From Rhodopirellula halodulae (lineage in GTDB: Bacteria; Planctomycetota; Planctomycetia; Pirellulales; Pirellulaceae): a stretch of 64,000 nt of DNA. Positions 9,680 through 19,344 of this stretch are shown here, piece after piece. The notes below the pieces were generated by a model. It was not told the origin of the DNA and did not search any database. It saw nothing but the letters and a program-made list of their open reading frames with translations. The stretch spans positions 310,001-374,000 of the forward strand of contig NZ_JAJKFV010000002.1 of the NCBI RefSeq assembly GCF_020966775.1. Reading direction: 5' to 3'. Both the position numbers and the translations under genes were made by a program. The stretch's first letter is position 1, and every line of letters starts with the position of its first letter.

Positions 9680-9842
9680 GAGTCCCCTTTCGTTTCGACT
9701 GATTCGCAACCTCGACTGATCGAGCGTTCTCTCATCCCGATGGAACACCCTCTTTGACAAGCGTCTGATTGATCATCGTCGTGGGCACCGACGTCGCACC
9801 AAACGCGTCCGTCTTGGCGGTTTCATCTTACCTCTCGTTTTG

Positions 9843-10538
9843 TCATGCATAGGAAACCCAACCTCGAAAAGCGAACCCGGCGTAGAACAAACTGACGTCA
9901 GAAAAGCCTGCTTCTCGCAAGAGCGACTCATCTTGTTCGGGATCAAGAATGGTTAGATGTGAATCGATTGCTTCACGAGCCCCCGCGGCTTTCGCGGGAT
10001 CCACGCCGGAACTGGTCACGTAGGCGGCGTATCGCGATAACCACACGGATCGGGCGCCACCCGATTGTGCGAAACTCAAATGAACCACGACGAAGGGAGC
10101 ATTTGGTTTCAGACGTTCGCGAATGGAGGACAACATGCGCCTTCGTTCCTCGAGGTCCGCGAAATGCATGGTCAAGATGCAAGTCGCTGCATCAAATGGT
10201 CCGTCTGGCGCGACGTCGACTTTGCCTTCATGAAGTGAGACTCGCGACACGAGTGGACCCAGCGTCTGCTTGGCAAGTTGCAACATCGCGGGAGACGGAT
10301 CGACGCCGTCAAACGTCCAACTCGGTTGTGCGTCGGCAAAGACCTTCAGTTCCAAACCGCCGCCCGCTCCGATAACCAATACTTGTCCGTCGTGCGCGAC
10401 ACGTTCGGCCAATAACAGCGTCGTCATACGCTGCATGTCAACAAAACCAGGGAAGGCCAAACGAGGCAATTCGGCATAATTCGCGACCGCTTGAGAATCG
10501 CCAAAAGCCGCATCTAAGAAATCTTGCTTAGACACCAT
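9843..10538 (-). CDS. class I SAM-dependent methyltransferase
   Basis: A 231-residue Rossmann-fold methyltransferase. Motif I is VLVIGAGGGLELKVFAD (about 51-67), the acidic end of beta 2 is DGVDPSPAML, motif IV is FDAATCILTMHF, and a C-terminal RLKPNAPFVVVHLSF strand follows. The substrate is unknown. The start MVSKQDFLDAAFG at 10538 is chosen because homology begins there; the frame is open 144 bases further upstream but runs into the regulator gene. It overlaps the 3 prime end of the Rrf2 gene by 11 bases, so the two are probably translated from one message. Pairs of Rrf2-type regulators with methyltransferases are seen in other bacteria. Confidence 0.8.
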   Translation of the reverse strand: MVSKQDFLDAAFGDSQAVANYAELPRLAFPGFVDMQRMTTLLLAERVAHDGQVLVIGAGGGLELKVFADAQPSWTFDGVDPSPAMLQLAKQTLGPLVSRVSLHEGKVDVAPDGPFDAATCILTMHFADLEERRRMLSSIRERLKPNAPFVVVHLSFAQSGGARSVWLSRYAAYVTSSGVDPAKAAGAREAIDSHLTILDPEQDESLLREAGFSDVSLFYAGFAFRGWVSYA

Positions 10539-10941
10539 GTGAATTCCGTTTTGCTTTGAGTGAAATACCACGGGCTTGCAATCTCTCATGGCAATCGGCA
10601 CTGAGCGAAGCAAGCGTGACTTCACCGAGCCGTTGCAGGAGCAATTGCTCGGCTTCGTCAAATGTCTCGCCAAGCACAGCATTCACGGATTGCTCCACCA
10701 AGCAACCAGGGGCTTCCGTTCGATGACCGATTGCCAGCAACGATGGACTGCCGACCGCTTCGTAAATGCCGAGCAACGTGACTACGTGCAGGTCACACGC
10801 CAACGTCCAACCGCCACCGTAGCCCTTTTCCGATTCCACGTAGCCCTGTTTGTGCAGCCCAGCCATCAGACGACGCGAAGGCTTCACCGCGAATTCAGTT
10901 TGGCAGGTGAAGATACTGGCTAATCTCCGTCCGATTTCCAT
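10528..10941 (-). CDS. Rrf2-family regulator lacking its N-terminal helices
   Basis: The recognisable part matches YwnA-type Rrf2 regulators from the recognition helix on: TEFAVKPSRRLMAGLHKQGY, the wing ESEKGYGGGWTLA, then VTLLGIYEAVGSPSLLAIG and the Cys in PGCLVEQSVNAVL. In the family about 29 residues (helices 1 and 2) normally precede this segment. Here the best ATG (10941) leaves only about 13 unrelated residues, and the DNA upstream is the 3 prime end of the hexosaminidase gene in another frame, with 47 bases of overlap. The open frame continues to 11187 but its translation is not Rrf2-like. The gene is probably 5 prime truncated by a deletion or rearrangement and may not bind DNA. Confidence 0.6.
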   Translation of the reverse strand: MEIGRRLASIFTCQTEFAVKPSRRLMAGLHKQGYVESEKGYGGGWTLACDLHVVTLLGIYEAVGSPSLLAIGHRTEAPGCLVEQSVNAVLGETFDEAEQLLLQRLGEVTLASLSADCHERLQARGISLKAKRNSHGV

Positions 10942-13900
10942 CGGGAGGTGTGATGAACAGCAGTAGCACCGGACGTGGCATTCCCGTGGCATGATCGATA
11001 CGAATTCGATAGCGAGCGCCTTTTCTGAGCAACACTTCCGCAAACTGCCCTGATTCGTCGTTCGGACTGTTTCGTACGAGCACTTCTTCCGTTTCGAACG
11101 TTCCGTTCTGATTCGCATCCACGAACAGTGTGGCGTGACCGCTTTGCGTTCGCATTTCCAACACATGCTTTCCGTCGGCGGGTGCAATCAGATCGGATTC
11201 CGTCATCTGACCTCGGACAGCGACGTTCTGCATCAAGCCACGGACGTAGGGCATTTGATAGCGACGAAGAATCTTTGATTCAGGCAGTGACGCCAGGTCT
11301 GGCACCGTCTTCGGCGTCCGTCGTCCAATGTCAAATTCAGTCACCTCCACCCGATTCGGCCAGTTGTGAAAGAACTGCCAACTGTGCCCATCCACAGTCG
11401 TCCCATCATTACGAACCAACTCCGCTCTTACGCTGAACGGCCCCCGAGCCATCAAGGGCTGGTCGAAATCACGGTCGGGCTTTGGCACGGGATGAAAATT
11501 TGGTGAGTTCAAGCGACCGGACCAGCCACCAGTGCTGTAACGAATTTGCCCCTCGATCTTGGTGCGATTGTGAAGGGTCACCTCCAGCTCATCTCCTGAA
11601 TAGGGCTGATACATCGCAAGCACCGGGTGCGTGGGATCATCCGCAACCGGGGAAATTCCAACCGGCTGCAGCAATGGCATCACGCGTTGCTCAACGACTT
11701 TCGCTCGCCGTTGAAATTCCGTGAATGTGTGGCCGGCGGCGGTGTTCCACAAACGTTCGGACAGAATGGGAATCCTTGGTGCGAGAAAGTGAACCACACT
11801 GCATTCGTACTGTTCCCAGTACAGCATCTGCCCACCGAGAACCTGATTCTGCTTTCCGATCCATCTCGCGTTCCACTCGCCGTCGTCCTTGTTCGAATCG
11901 TTGGGACCGCGGTCTTCAAAAACAGGGCGTCCGGGTTCCCAGTGCATGAACGTGCTCTTGTCCCATCGATACAGATCTTCCAGGCGGAAGCGTTTGCCGC
12001 CGGTCGAGCCTGGATGGATCAGACCTCCGTATCCACCGGTCAGATAGGTCGGCTTCCACGAAGCATTGATGATCTGGTAACCATTGTTCAGCAGATCCCA
12101 GGGCGCGTTGTACGAACTCTCCCACGCCATCACGATGATGCGGTCGTCACCCGTCGCAGGCAATTGATCGGTTGGTGCTCCGTGAAATCCTTCCCAAACG
12201 AGCAACCGCTTTCCTCTCGCGCGAACTCGACGATTGATCTCGGAAAGAAACGGAATCAATCTCTTTCCAGCACCTGATTCGTCGCCTCCTATATGGAAAT
12301 AGGGCGAACTGGCAAAAACATCGATCATTGCATCAACAATTCGACCGACCTTTTCATAGTTTTCTGGTGCCGCGACGTCTGCGTCGTTTCGAGCGTCGGG
12401 CAGATACCCGGACTGCAGCAGTCGGCCGGAGTGGCCCGGCAAGTCCAGTTCGGGGATGATCGTCACACCACGATCATCCGCGTAGGCGACCAATTCTTTG
12501 AGCTCATCCAGCGAGTAGTGAGGGTTCTTTTCGAGATGGTCCGTGACTTCCGAAAACGGGAACGTGAACAACTGGTGATCGGTCAGATGCAATTGCAGAT
12601 AGCGAACCTTGTAGAGTCGGCACAACCGGACGGAGTCTCGGATCACCCCGATTGAATGGGGTGTACGAGCCACATCCACCATCAACGCGCGATACGGGGC
12701 CGACGGTTTGTCTTCGATCTCAACGGCAGGAATCTCCATCGAGTCACCGTCCAACAACTGCAACAGTGAAGACGTTCCGTGGGCGATCCCCTGAAATGAA
12801 TTGGCGGAGATACGAACACCGGACTCGCCCGCAACCAAAACATAGCTCTCGTCATGGATGCCGTCGTTCTTCGCGAGCGATAGAACAATGTCCGATCTCA
12901 TCGGCGACTCCACGTCCGCGATCGTTGGGAGCTTCCATCCTGTCAGCAATTCCAATTCGCCAGCCAACACAGTCGCGTGCGAATACATTCGAGCATCGCT
13001 GTGCTTCGCATTGACTATGATTCGCGAATCTTTGGTGTAGGAGAAAGGCTTCGCGTCGGGCTTGTGCACCATGGACACGGGCGTTGGCACAACAACCACC
13101 GCCGAAGACAACCCTTCTGCGTCGGTTTCGCTCGAAGCGAGCGGCGTATCGGCAACCAACGTGGCAACCACCTCACGAACCGGGGCGCCCGTGGACCAAT
13201 CCATTTGTTTCATGATCCGACGTTGGTTGTCCGTCATTGGCATTCGCCAACGGTCTGCAAAAACCGGAGTGAGATCCTCTTCGGCCGCGAAGGACGCGCT
13301 GACCAACCAATTGAACGCTTGCGTTTTCGCTGATTCGATGTTGGTCGCTTTGGCGGGCTTGCACTGGCGAAGAGTGTGATAAAACCGTTTCACAAATTCG
13401 TCTCCACCGTGATCCCGACGCAGCTTCAACATCGCGGTTGCGTACATCACCGGTTGGTCACTCGGATGAATCGTTCGCCCCTCGGCGTCCTTCAATCGGT
13501 TTGCTTTCTCGCCATCACCAAGATTCGTGAACGCCTCGTAGAACCCGATGTCTGACTTTGCGTAGATCTCCTCGCAACGTTCAATTGTTTTGCGAGTTCG
13601 TGCATCCAGGTCTTTGCACTTGAGTCGATCCATACAGACGTATCGCATGAACACGGCGTAACCCGTCGTGAATAACGAATGACGATCACCAAACACGAAG
13701 AAGTTGCGTCCCATCTCGTAGAAGTAGTAGTGCTGAAAGCTACTGGGATTCTTCTGAAAATTGGGCAGATCGGTCGAGTAAAAAGCGGAAGCTTCGATCC
13801 CCGTGGCACCGACATAGCCGCATCCGTGACCGCACGACAAATCTGCCTGTGGCAACGCACAAATCACAGGCTTATTGTGAATGGCCTTGAACTGCCGAGG

Positions 13901-14197
13901 TTGCTGACCAACCAATTCGGAATAGGTGCTCCAACCATCATCCAGCCGTTTCACAAACGCGGTCAGCTCTTCGCGGCTGTAGTTGCCTTTCTTGGTCAAG
14001 AACACAACGTTTTCGCCTTCCCAGGCAAGCATCTCAAAGTCCGCTTCCGCCTTCTTCCAGCGATCTGGATAAAACGCAAGCTTTGCATAGTCGGCGAGCA
14101 CGGGCGTCAGTGCTTGGGAATCGCTTCCTTCCTCAGCCAGCAGCGGTCCTGCCAGCAAGGAAAGCAACAGCGTGAGGAAAGTCGTTTCAATTCTCAT
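10895..14197 (-). CDS. secreted GH20 beta-N-acetylhexosaminidase with N-terminal peptidase-like domain
   Basis: About 1100 residues. Residues 1-22 form a signal peptide (MRIETTFLTLLLSLLAGPLLA), which is why I start at 14197 and not 14335. Residues about 25-340 resemble a secreted, zinc-peptidase-like domain (QHYYFYEMGRNFFVFGDRHS). Residues about 380-500 are the GH20 N-terminal alpha/beta domain. The GH20 barrel follows with MVDVARTPHS, TIIPELDLPGHSG and the catalytic Asp-Glu pair in HIGGDES (D639, E640). The enzyme should release terminal GlcNAc or GalNAc outside the cytoplasm by substrate-assisted catalysis. The last 200 residues look like beta-rich accessory domains. The peptidase-like domain has MGRNFF where an HExxH helix would be, so it is probably not active. 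Confidence 0.82.
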   Translation of the reverse strand: MRIETTFLTLLLSLLAGPLLAEEGSDSQALTPVLADYAKLAFYPDRWKKAEADFEMLAWEGENVVFLTKKGNYSREELTAFVKRLDDGWSTYSELVGQQPRQFKAIHNKPVICALPQADLSCGHGCGYVGATGIEASAFYSTDLPNFQKNPSSFQHYYFYEMGRNFFVFGDRHSLFTTGYAVFMRYVCMDRLKCKDLDARTRKTIERCEEIYAKSDIGFYEAFTNLGDGEKANRLKDAEGRTIHPSDQPVMYATAMLKLRRDHGGDEFVKRFYHTLRQCKPAKATNIESAKTQAFNWLVSASFAAEEDLTPVFADRWRMPMTDNQRRIMKQMDWSTGAPVREVVATLVADTPLASSETDAEGLSSAVVVVPTPVSMVHKPDAKPFSYTKDSRIIVNAKHSDARMYSHATVLAGELELLTGWKLPTIADVESPMRSDIVLSLAKNDGIHDESYVLVAGESGVRISANSFQGIAHGTSSLLQLLDGDSMEIPAVEIEDKPSAPYRALMVDVARTPHSIGVIRDSVRLCRLYKVRYLQLHLTDHQLFTFPFSEVTDHLEKNPHYSLDELKELVAYADDRGVTIIPELDLPGHSGRLLQSGYLPDARNDADVAAPENYEKVGRIVDAMIDVFASSPYFHIGGDESGAGKRLIPFLSEINRRVRARGKRLLVWEGFHGAPTDQLPATGDDRIIVMAWESSYNAPWDLLNNGYQIINASWKPTYLTGGYGGLIHPGSTGGKRFRLEDLYRWDKSTFMHWEPGRPVFEDRGPNDSNKDDGEWNARWIGKQNQVLGGQMLYWEQYECSVVHFLAPRIPILSERLWNTAAGHTFTEFQRRAKVVEQRVMPLLQPVGISPVADDPTHPVLAMYQPYSGDELEVTLHNRTKIEGQIRYSTGGWSGRLNSPNFHPVPKPDRDFDQPLMARGPFSVRAELVRNDGTTVDGHSWQFFHNWPNRVEVTEFDIGRRTPKTVPDLASLPESKILRRYQMPYVRGLMQNVAVRGQMTESDLIAPADGKHVLEMRTQSGHATLFVDANQNGTFETEEVLVRNSPNDESGQFAEVLLRKGARYRIRIDHATGMPRPVLLLFITPPDGNRTEISQYLHLPN

Positions 14198-14256
14198 TAG
14201 GATCACTTGGTGAAGACTCGGTGGTGATAGCGTTCTGCGTTGGCTTGATCGATGAA

Positions 14257-15048
14257 TCAATGCGTACCGTCCAACAGCCAGTCCAAAGCTTGCGACCAAA
14301 GTTTCTGGTAACCATCCCAGTACACAAAGTTGCAACCCCAGTGCGGTGCCGGGTCGGACATGTATGAGAGCACCCGCCCCTTACCGAATTGCCCGACACT
14401 CAACAGCGGATCGCCGGTTTCTTTCCAACTCGCAATCACATCGCATCCTTTTCGCGGTTTGACGATGTTGTATCCCAGAATCGGAGGCATTGATTCCAAG
14501 TCCACCCCGGCAATGACAGGGTGATCAACGGCCACACCTTGGCCAGTGAAACCTTCCGTGCTCTCACGAAGGTCTTCAATCTCAAGACACGTCACCGGCA
14601 GGACGTTCTTCAAACCGGTGCGACCCCAACCGCCTTTACCCATTTCGCCATTGAAGCTCAACCAACCGCCAAGGAACATTGCGTGCGTCCCGCCTTCGAT
14701 CGCCTCCACCGTCAAACGCACACGATCGGGAAAGGTAAGTGGTTGGTTGCCGAACTTGCTGCGGTCGAAGAACTGCGGCGCCAGCTGAAAGTTCTTCGCT
14801 TCCACATCGGAAAAAACCAGCACGTCGTACTCGGCCAAAACATCCTCAAACTCGCCGGGGCCCAAGCGATAAAAGTCCCAAGTCGGAACGGAGGTCACCT
14901 CGTGTCTCCCAGTCGACTCAAATGCTTCTTTCAACCAAGTTCCATAGTTAAAAATCTCCGTGCCTTTATGCGTGTAGTTGAACGGAGTTTCCGCGAAGAC
15001 GGGGCCGAGCATCACAGCCCAATCACCCACATAATAAACCTTTGCCAT
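14257..15048 (-). CDS. GATase1-like (PF07090-type) protein
   Basis: A 263-residue soluble protein of the class I glutamine amidotransferase superfamily. Features are VLVFSDVEAKNFQLAP (about 75-90), AIEGGTHAMFLGGWLSFNGEMGKGGWGRT (about 115-143), DHPVIAGVD and LLSVGQFGKGRVLSYMSDPAPHWGCNF near the C-terminus. The nucleophile elbow region reads MFLGGWLSF with no Cys, so amidotransfer is unlikely; members commonly lie beside sugar-use genes. There is no signal peptide. It sits 59 bases upstream of the hexosaminidase and 33 bases downstream of the symporter on the same strand, so the three probably form an operon (symporter, this gene, hexosaminidase). Confidence 0.78.
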   Translation of the reverse strand: MAKVYYVGDWAVMLGPVFAETPFNYTHKGTEIFNYGTWLKEAFESTGRHEVTSVPTWDFYRLGPGEFEDVLAEYDVLVFSDVEAKNFQLAPQFFDRSKFGNQPLTFPDRVRLTVEAIEGGTHAMFLGGWLSFNGEMGKGGWGRTGLKNVLPVTCLEIEDLRESTEGFTGQGVAVDHPVIAGVDLESMPPILGYNIVKPRKGCDVIASWKETGDPLLSVGQFGKGRVLSYMSDPAPHWGCNFVYWDGYQKLWSQALDWLLDGTH

Positions 15049-15081
15049 CGTTGTTCCTAAGTCAGTGTCCGAAGCGTTTGA

Positions 15082-16869
15082 TCACGAGTGAGAGATTTTC
15101 AAAGATGGCCACCAACGGACCAAAGTAATGCCGGCGGCAACCGCCACAAGAAAGCTGACTCCAAAAGAAATCCATTGGCCGTACAGCAGATAACCGGTTC
15201 CGAACAACAACGCGTAGGTCATGAACGTGGCCGCCACCATGGCTCGAATGCCTGCCGTGATTGATTCCCCCGATTCCAGCTCCACCCCGTCACGTGCCAA
15301 TGCATCCCGAACCGGCCCCCATCCCGATCCACCCGGACGGATCCTCCGATAGAAATCTTTGAGCACGGCGAGGTCAGTCACGGGTGAAAGAAACGTCACC
15401 AACAACCAAGCGATCGTTGTCACGAACACGCCAATCAGCAGCTGTTGCCAGTCCTCAGGCCTTTCCCAACCGAGCATCGGATAGCCAAAGCGAAAGAACA
15501 TCGCGACGACGAACGACACCACCATGCCCGCGATCTCGGTGAACGCGTTGATCCGCCACCAGAACCATCGCAGGATGTAGATCAATCCCGTGCCGGCTCC
15601 GATCTGTAGCAGAATGCTGAACCCGTCCATCGCACTTTCCAGTGTCAACGCCACCAAACCCGCAATCACCATCAGTCCCACCGTGGACACCCGTCCGACG
15701 GTCACCAACGTTTTCTCGGAAGCATCCGGTGCCACAAATCGTCGATAAAAGTCGTGAGCAATGTAGGACGACCCCCAATTCAGTTGCGTCGAGATGGTGG
15801 ACATGAATGCGGCCATCAAACTCGCGATGACAATGCCGAGCAGTCCCGACGGCAGAAAAGTCAGCATGGCAGGATAGGCCAAGTCGTCCTTCACAATCTT
15901 GGGATCGATGTTCGGAAACGCGTCGCTGATCGATTGCAAATCGGGAAAGACGACGAGCGAGGCAAACGCCACGATGATCCATGGCCACGGACGAATCGCG
16001 TAGTGAGCCACTTGAAATAGCAGCGTGGCCGTCGTTGCATCCAGCTCCGATCGCGCACCCAACATGCGTTGCGCAACGTAGCCACCACCACCGGGCTCGG
16101 ATCCTGGATACCAACTGCTCCACCACTGCACCGCGAGCGGGATGACCAACAACGGAATCAATGCATTGGTGTCAGAGAAGTCCGGCAACAAACTCAACTT
16201 GCCAGCGACGTTTTCATGAACGAGTAGATTCGCAAACCCACCAACTTCAGGAAGATCACAAACGACAACCGCCGCCGCGATCGCGCCCACCATCGCGAGC
16301 ACGAACTGAAAACAGTCCGTCAAGATCACACCCCGCAAGCCGCCCATCAACGTGTAGGCAACGGTCACAGTTCCTGCCAACAACACGGTTTGTAGGGGCG
16401 ACCAACCAAGCAGGATTCCACCGAGCTTGATACCGGCGAGCGTCACGTTGGCCATCACCAAACAATTGAACACAACCCCCAGATAGATCGCACGAAACCC
16501 ACGAAGAAATCCCGCCGGCCGACCGCTGTATCGGATCTCATAAAACTCAAGATCCGTCAGCACCCCGCTGCGTTTCCATAGCCGAGCGTAAACAAAGACG
16601 GTTAGCAGCCCAGTCAACAAGAACGACCACCACATCCAATTCCCACTGACGCCTTGCGTGCGCACGACATTCGCGACGAAGTTGGGTGTGTCCGCGGCAA
16701 ACGTCGTTGCCACCATCGAAAGCCCCAGCATCCACCAAGGCATTTTTCCGCCGGCCAGGAAGTACTCCGAAAAGCTCTTCCCAGCACGCCGGGATGCAAT
16801 CAGCCCAATCGAGATCGAGACAACAAAGAACGCGGCGATGATGATGTAGTCGAGAGTGGTGAGCTTCAT
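15082..16869 (-). CDS. sodium:solute symporter (SSS family)
   Basis: About 595 residues with some 13-14 predicted spans, beginning LTTLDYIIIAAFFVVSISIG. Family signatures include AGKSFSEYFLAGGKMPWWMLGLSMVAT after the first span and the SSS pattern around GGLRGVILTDCFQFVLAM (about 190-210). It would use the Na+ gradient to import a sugar, probably a monosaccharide or amino sugar, given its place as first gene of the run that ends with the hexosaminidase. I prefer the start MKLTTLDY because the first span begins there; the frame is open to 16917. It diverges from the AraC gene, with about 210 bases between them that should hold both promoters. Confidence 0.88.
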   Translation of the reverse strand: MKLTTLDYIIIAAFFVVSISIGLIASRRAGKSFSEYFLAGGKMPWWMLGLSMVATTFAADTPNFVANVVRTQGVSGNWMWWSFLLTGLLTVFVYARLWKRSGVLTDLEFYEIRYSGRPAGFLRGFRAIYLGVVFNCLVMANVTLAGIKLGGILLGWSPLQTVLLAGTVTVAYTLMGGLRGVILTDCFQFVLAMVGAIAAAVVVCDLPEVGGFANLLVHENVAGKLSLLPDFSDTNALIPLLVIPLAVQWWSSWYPGSEPGGGGYVAQRMLGARSELDATTATLLFQVAHYAIRPWPWIIVAFASLVVFPDLQSISDAFPNIDPKIVKDDLAYPAMLTFLPSGLLGIVIASLMAAFMSTISTQLNWGSSYIAHDFYRRFVAPDASEKTLVTVGRVSTVGLMVIAGLVALTLESAMDGFSILLQIGAGTGLIYILRWFWWRINAFTEIAGMVVSFVVAMFFRFGYPMLGWERPEDWQQLLIGVFVTTIAWLLVTFLSPVTDLAVLKDFYRRIRPGGSGWGPVRDALARDGVELESGESITAGIRAMVAATFMTYALLFGTGYLLYGQWISFGVSFLVAVAAGITLVRWWPSLKISHS

Positions 16870-17078
16870 CTGATCACTTTCATCCAATCGCACCGGAATC
16901 GATCGCAGAGGGTTCACAACCTCCCCGCGGATGTCGCGAATCCATCACCATGAAGGAGCCCCGCTTCGGCGAAAGATGAACGCATTTTAAAGACACACTG
17001 CGTTCTTGCTTCGCTATTCTGTTCAAGCATGTCGCAATTCATGTAGCAGTCCGCCTCCCGATTGTCGCAATTTCCGCC

Positions 17079-17912
17079 ATGAGCTCTCTCGATCCACCTC
17101 CGCCGTTATGCGGTGCAATCGTCACCGAGGTCACACTCGTGGACCGACTTGAACGACAAGAACGCGGCGCGTTTCAAAGTGATTCACTGCCCGGCCATCT
17201 GATTCACGTCTGCGTCTCGGGAGAGGTCGAACAACGATCGGGCGGCGTGACACAACGGTTCGAAGCCGGCGACGCGGTTTGGTACTACGAGAACGAACCG
17301 GTCCAAGGCAGCGTGTTGACCCCACCCTGGATTTTCTACACGGTGAACTTTCAGGCACCGTCGCTGCTCCCGCCACCGCTGCCACAACGGGTCTGTTCAG
17401 CCGGCCCGAACGCGGCGGATCGCATGGTCGAATTGCTTGATGTTTGGCGGTCAACAGAGTTGCCGGAAACCCAACGACATCTTCGCGTCCATGCCATTCT
17501 GTATGCTCTGATCGCTGACCTGCTGCCAACCCAATCGCAACACCACCGCATTGACGACTCGACACAGGCTTGGTGGCAACTCGAAGTTCAACTCCGCGGA
17601 CAACTCGATCAACCCATCGATCTCAATCGGCTGGAACAACTCAGTGGCCGATCCCAACGACACATCACACGTGCTTGCCGCTTGGCAACTGGACTGTCAC
17701 CAATGAAACGGGTCAAACAAATTCGACTGAGCTATGCGCGCGGATTGACACAACTTTCCGATCTCTCCATGACGGAAATCTCCATGCGTATCGGATACAC
17801 GCGAGTTCAGGAATTCAGCCGCGACTACCACGCAGCGTTCGGCTGCACACCCTCACAAGATCGACTCGCCGGACCAGACTACCGGCAAAGCAAACGTTCC
17901 AGCCAACGCTGA
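17079..17912 (+). CDS. AraC-family transcriptional regulator
   Basis: A 277-residue protein. The N-terminal half looks like a cupin sensor domain (RFEAGDAVWYYENEPVQGSV, about 62-81, then IFYTVNF). The C-terminal 100 residues are a double helix-turn-helix: IDLNRLEQLSGRSQRHITR with the family-typical GLSPMKRVKQIRLSYARGLT, then SMTEISMRIGYTRVQEFSRDY and the closing FGCTPSQDR. It is transcribed away from the symporter and is the natural candidate to control the symporter, GATase1-like and hexosaminidase operon in response to a sugar. The target genes are an inference from position only. Confidence 0.85.
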   Translation: MSSLDPPPPLCGAIVTEVTLVDRLERQERGAFQSDSLPGHLIHVCVSGEVEQRSGGVTQRFEAGDAVWYYENEPVQGSVLTPPWIFYTVNFQAPSLLPPPLPQRVCSAGPNAADRMVELLDVWRSTELPETQRHLRVHAILYALIADLLPTQSQHHRIDDSTQAWWQLEVQLRGQLDQPIDLNRLEQLSGRSQRHITRACRLATGLSPMKRVKQIRLSYARGLTQLSDLSMTEISMRIGYTRVQEFSRDYHAAFGCTPSQDRLAGPDYRQSKRSSQR

Positions 17913-18041
17913 AGAAGAGGCACTCCACTTCCGCTTGATATCTCGAACGATCGCCGGACGTTATCGGCCACCGTTGATTGCCAGCGCGAGCTGAATTTCC
18001 CCAATGGCAGCACACGGTCGATCCCCGCAAAGACGCGGGAA

Positions 18042-19277
18042 CTAAAAAGCGGTGCGGATCGCCTCCAACGAGACACCGAGCAAATGATTTGCAATCGGAT
18101 CAAGATCTGCTTCGGTTCCATTGAAATGATAGGTACGTTGGACGTGCCGCATCGCTTCATTAGGCTGCAGAGCCGCAGCGGGAGACGAAGTTTCCAACTC
18201 ATAGAAAGGTCCCAATGGCGGCTTGCCTGGTTCAGGCGATCCATCGTTGTAAGCATTGATGGCATCCCCGGCGTAGGGCTCGTCTTGCAACTCCCACATC
18301 GAATTGACAAAACCGTGCGGAGCCTCCTGCACGTTGTAGGTGACAATGTTGAGGACCTGACCGGCCGCATCGTAGCTTCCAGCGATGCCCTTCGAACGTT
18401 GAGACGTGATGCCAATCTTTCCTCTTCGAGTTCCATCGCCTCGGAAAAACAGCTCCTGTTCGCCAACTTTTAAATACTCGTCGGGAACTTTTCCGAAGTA
18501 ACTGTCATTGACTAACGGTCCAAGCGTTTTCGAATCGCCCGATCGAAAAGGAATCACGACGTTGGTATTGGGGGAAGGATTGTACATGCCCAAAATCCAT
18601 ATGGACAACAGACCGCTCTCTGCTTCCCACGGGCTGGTTCCAGCATTTGTAATTTGATTGTCAGTTTCGTAAGCCACCATTTTCAAGTCACCCGCAAGCG
18701 GAATTCCCAACAGCTTCGACGCATCCCGTTGATCTAACAACCTCACCGTGCGGTCGATGTCCACGACAAACTCGGTTCCACTGTGGTTGATCAGCTTGGT
18801 TGAATGCTTGAACTTTGCAGACGACGCCGTCTTGTCCAACAGCTCAAATGCTTCGGTATCAATCGCCGCCGGCGTGGACCATTGCGAGAATTCAAATTTT
18901 GCGCCGGGTGGAAAGAACAACGCGTACTGCCCACCTTCAGGGCCGAGCCAAAAGCGCTCTTCCCCGCCAAAGACGTAGATATGCTCTTCAAGCGTTCCCT
19001 TTTCTTCCTGGTCAGAGAGCAGTCCTCTTTCGATAACGGGACGATTGATCCATCCAAGGCTGGGGCCGGACTCAATGTCAAACGTGCTGGTCATCACACG
19101 TGCTTGGTAGGCGGGAACCACCGCGACTGCCGCATCACCATTCTTTAGTAGCACCACCTGCGTGTGTTCATTGAGAAAATCCAGGTCCTCGGAGAACCCT
19201 TCACCTGCGGAGGACACTTTCGCAGCGAACACCGTCGTCACTGCAACCAAGAGCAGAATTGTCGATCTGAAACTCAT
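18042..19277 (-). CDS. secreted DUF6786-type protein
   Basis: About 411 residues with a clear signal peptide (MSFRSTILLLVAVTTVFAAKVSS), which fixes the start at 19277; the frame is open to 19586 but that part overlaps the 3 prime end of the next gene upstream. The mature part is beta-rich (VVPAYQARVMTSTFDIESG, FWLGPEGGQYALFFPPGAKFEFS, VDIDRTVRLLDQRDA). This resembles the DUF6786 family, found in planctomycetes and Bacteroidetes with glycan-degradation genes and possibly related to galactose-mutarotase-like folds. No catalytic residues can be named. It lies 67 bases downstream of the GH117-like gene on the same strand. Confidence 0.65.
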   Translation of the reverse strand: MSFRSTILLLVAVTTVFAAKVSSAGEGFSEDLDFLNEHTQVVLLKNGDAAVAVVPAYQARVMTSTFDIESGPSLGWINRPVIERGLLSDQEEKGTLEEHIYVFGGEERFWLGPEGGQYALFFPPGAKFEFSQWSTPAAIDTEAFELLDKTASSAKFKHSTKLINHSGTEFVVDIDRTVRLLDQRDASKLLGIPLAGDLKMVAYETDNQITNAGTSPWEAESGLLSIWILGMYNPSPNTNVVIPFRSGDSKTLGPLVNDSYFGKVPDEYLKVGEQELFFRGDGTRRGKIGITSQRSKGIAGSYDAAGQVLNIVTYNVQEAPHGFVNSMWELQDEPYAGDAINAYNDGSPEPGKPPLGPFYELETSSPAAALQPNEAMRHVQRTYHFNGTEADLDPIANHLLGVSLEAIRTAF

Positions 19278-19344
19278 CACAAGTTCGCCCATTTTTCCGG
19301 GCTGCAGGCCCATGAAGTCATTCACAATATTCCTTGACATCATC

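Noticed and set aside
14198..14335. Upstream extension of the hexosaminidase
   Set aside because: It runs into the end of the GATase1-like gene, and a clear signal peptide starts at 14197.
15455..16126. 223-residue ORF inside the symporter gene
   Set aside because: It is an alternative frame of a strong SSS membrane protein, with no family features.
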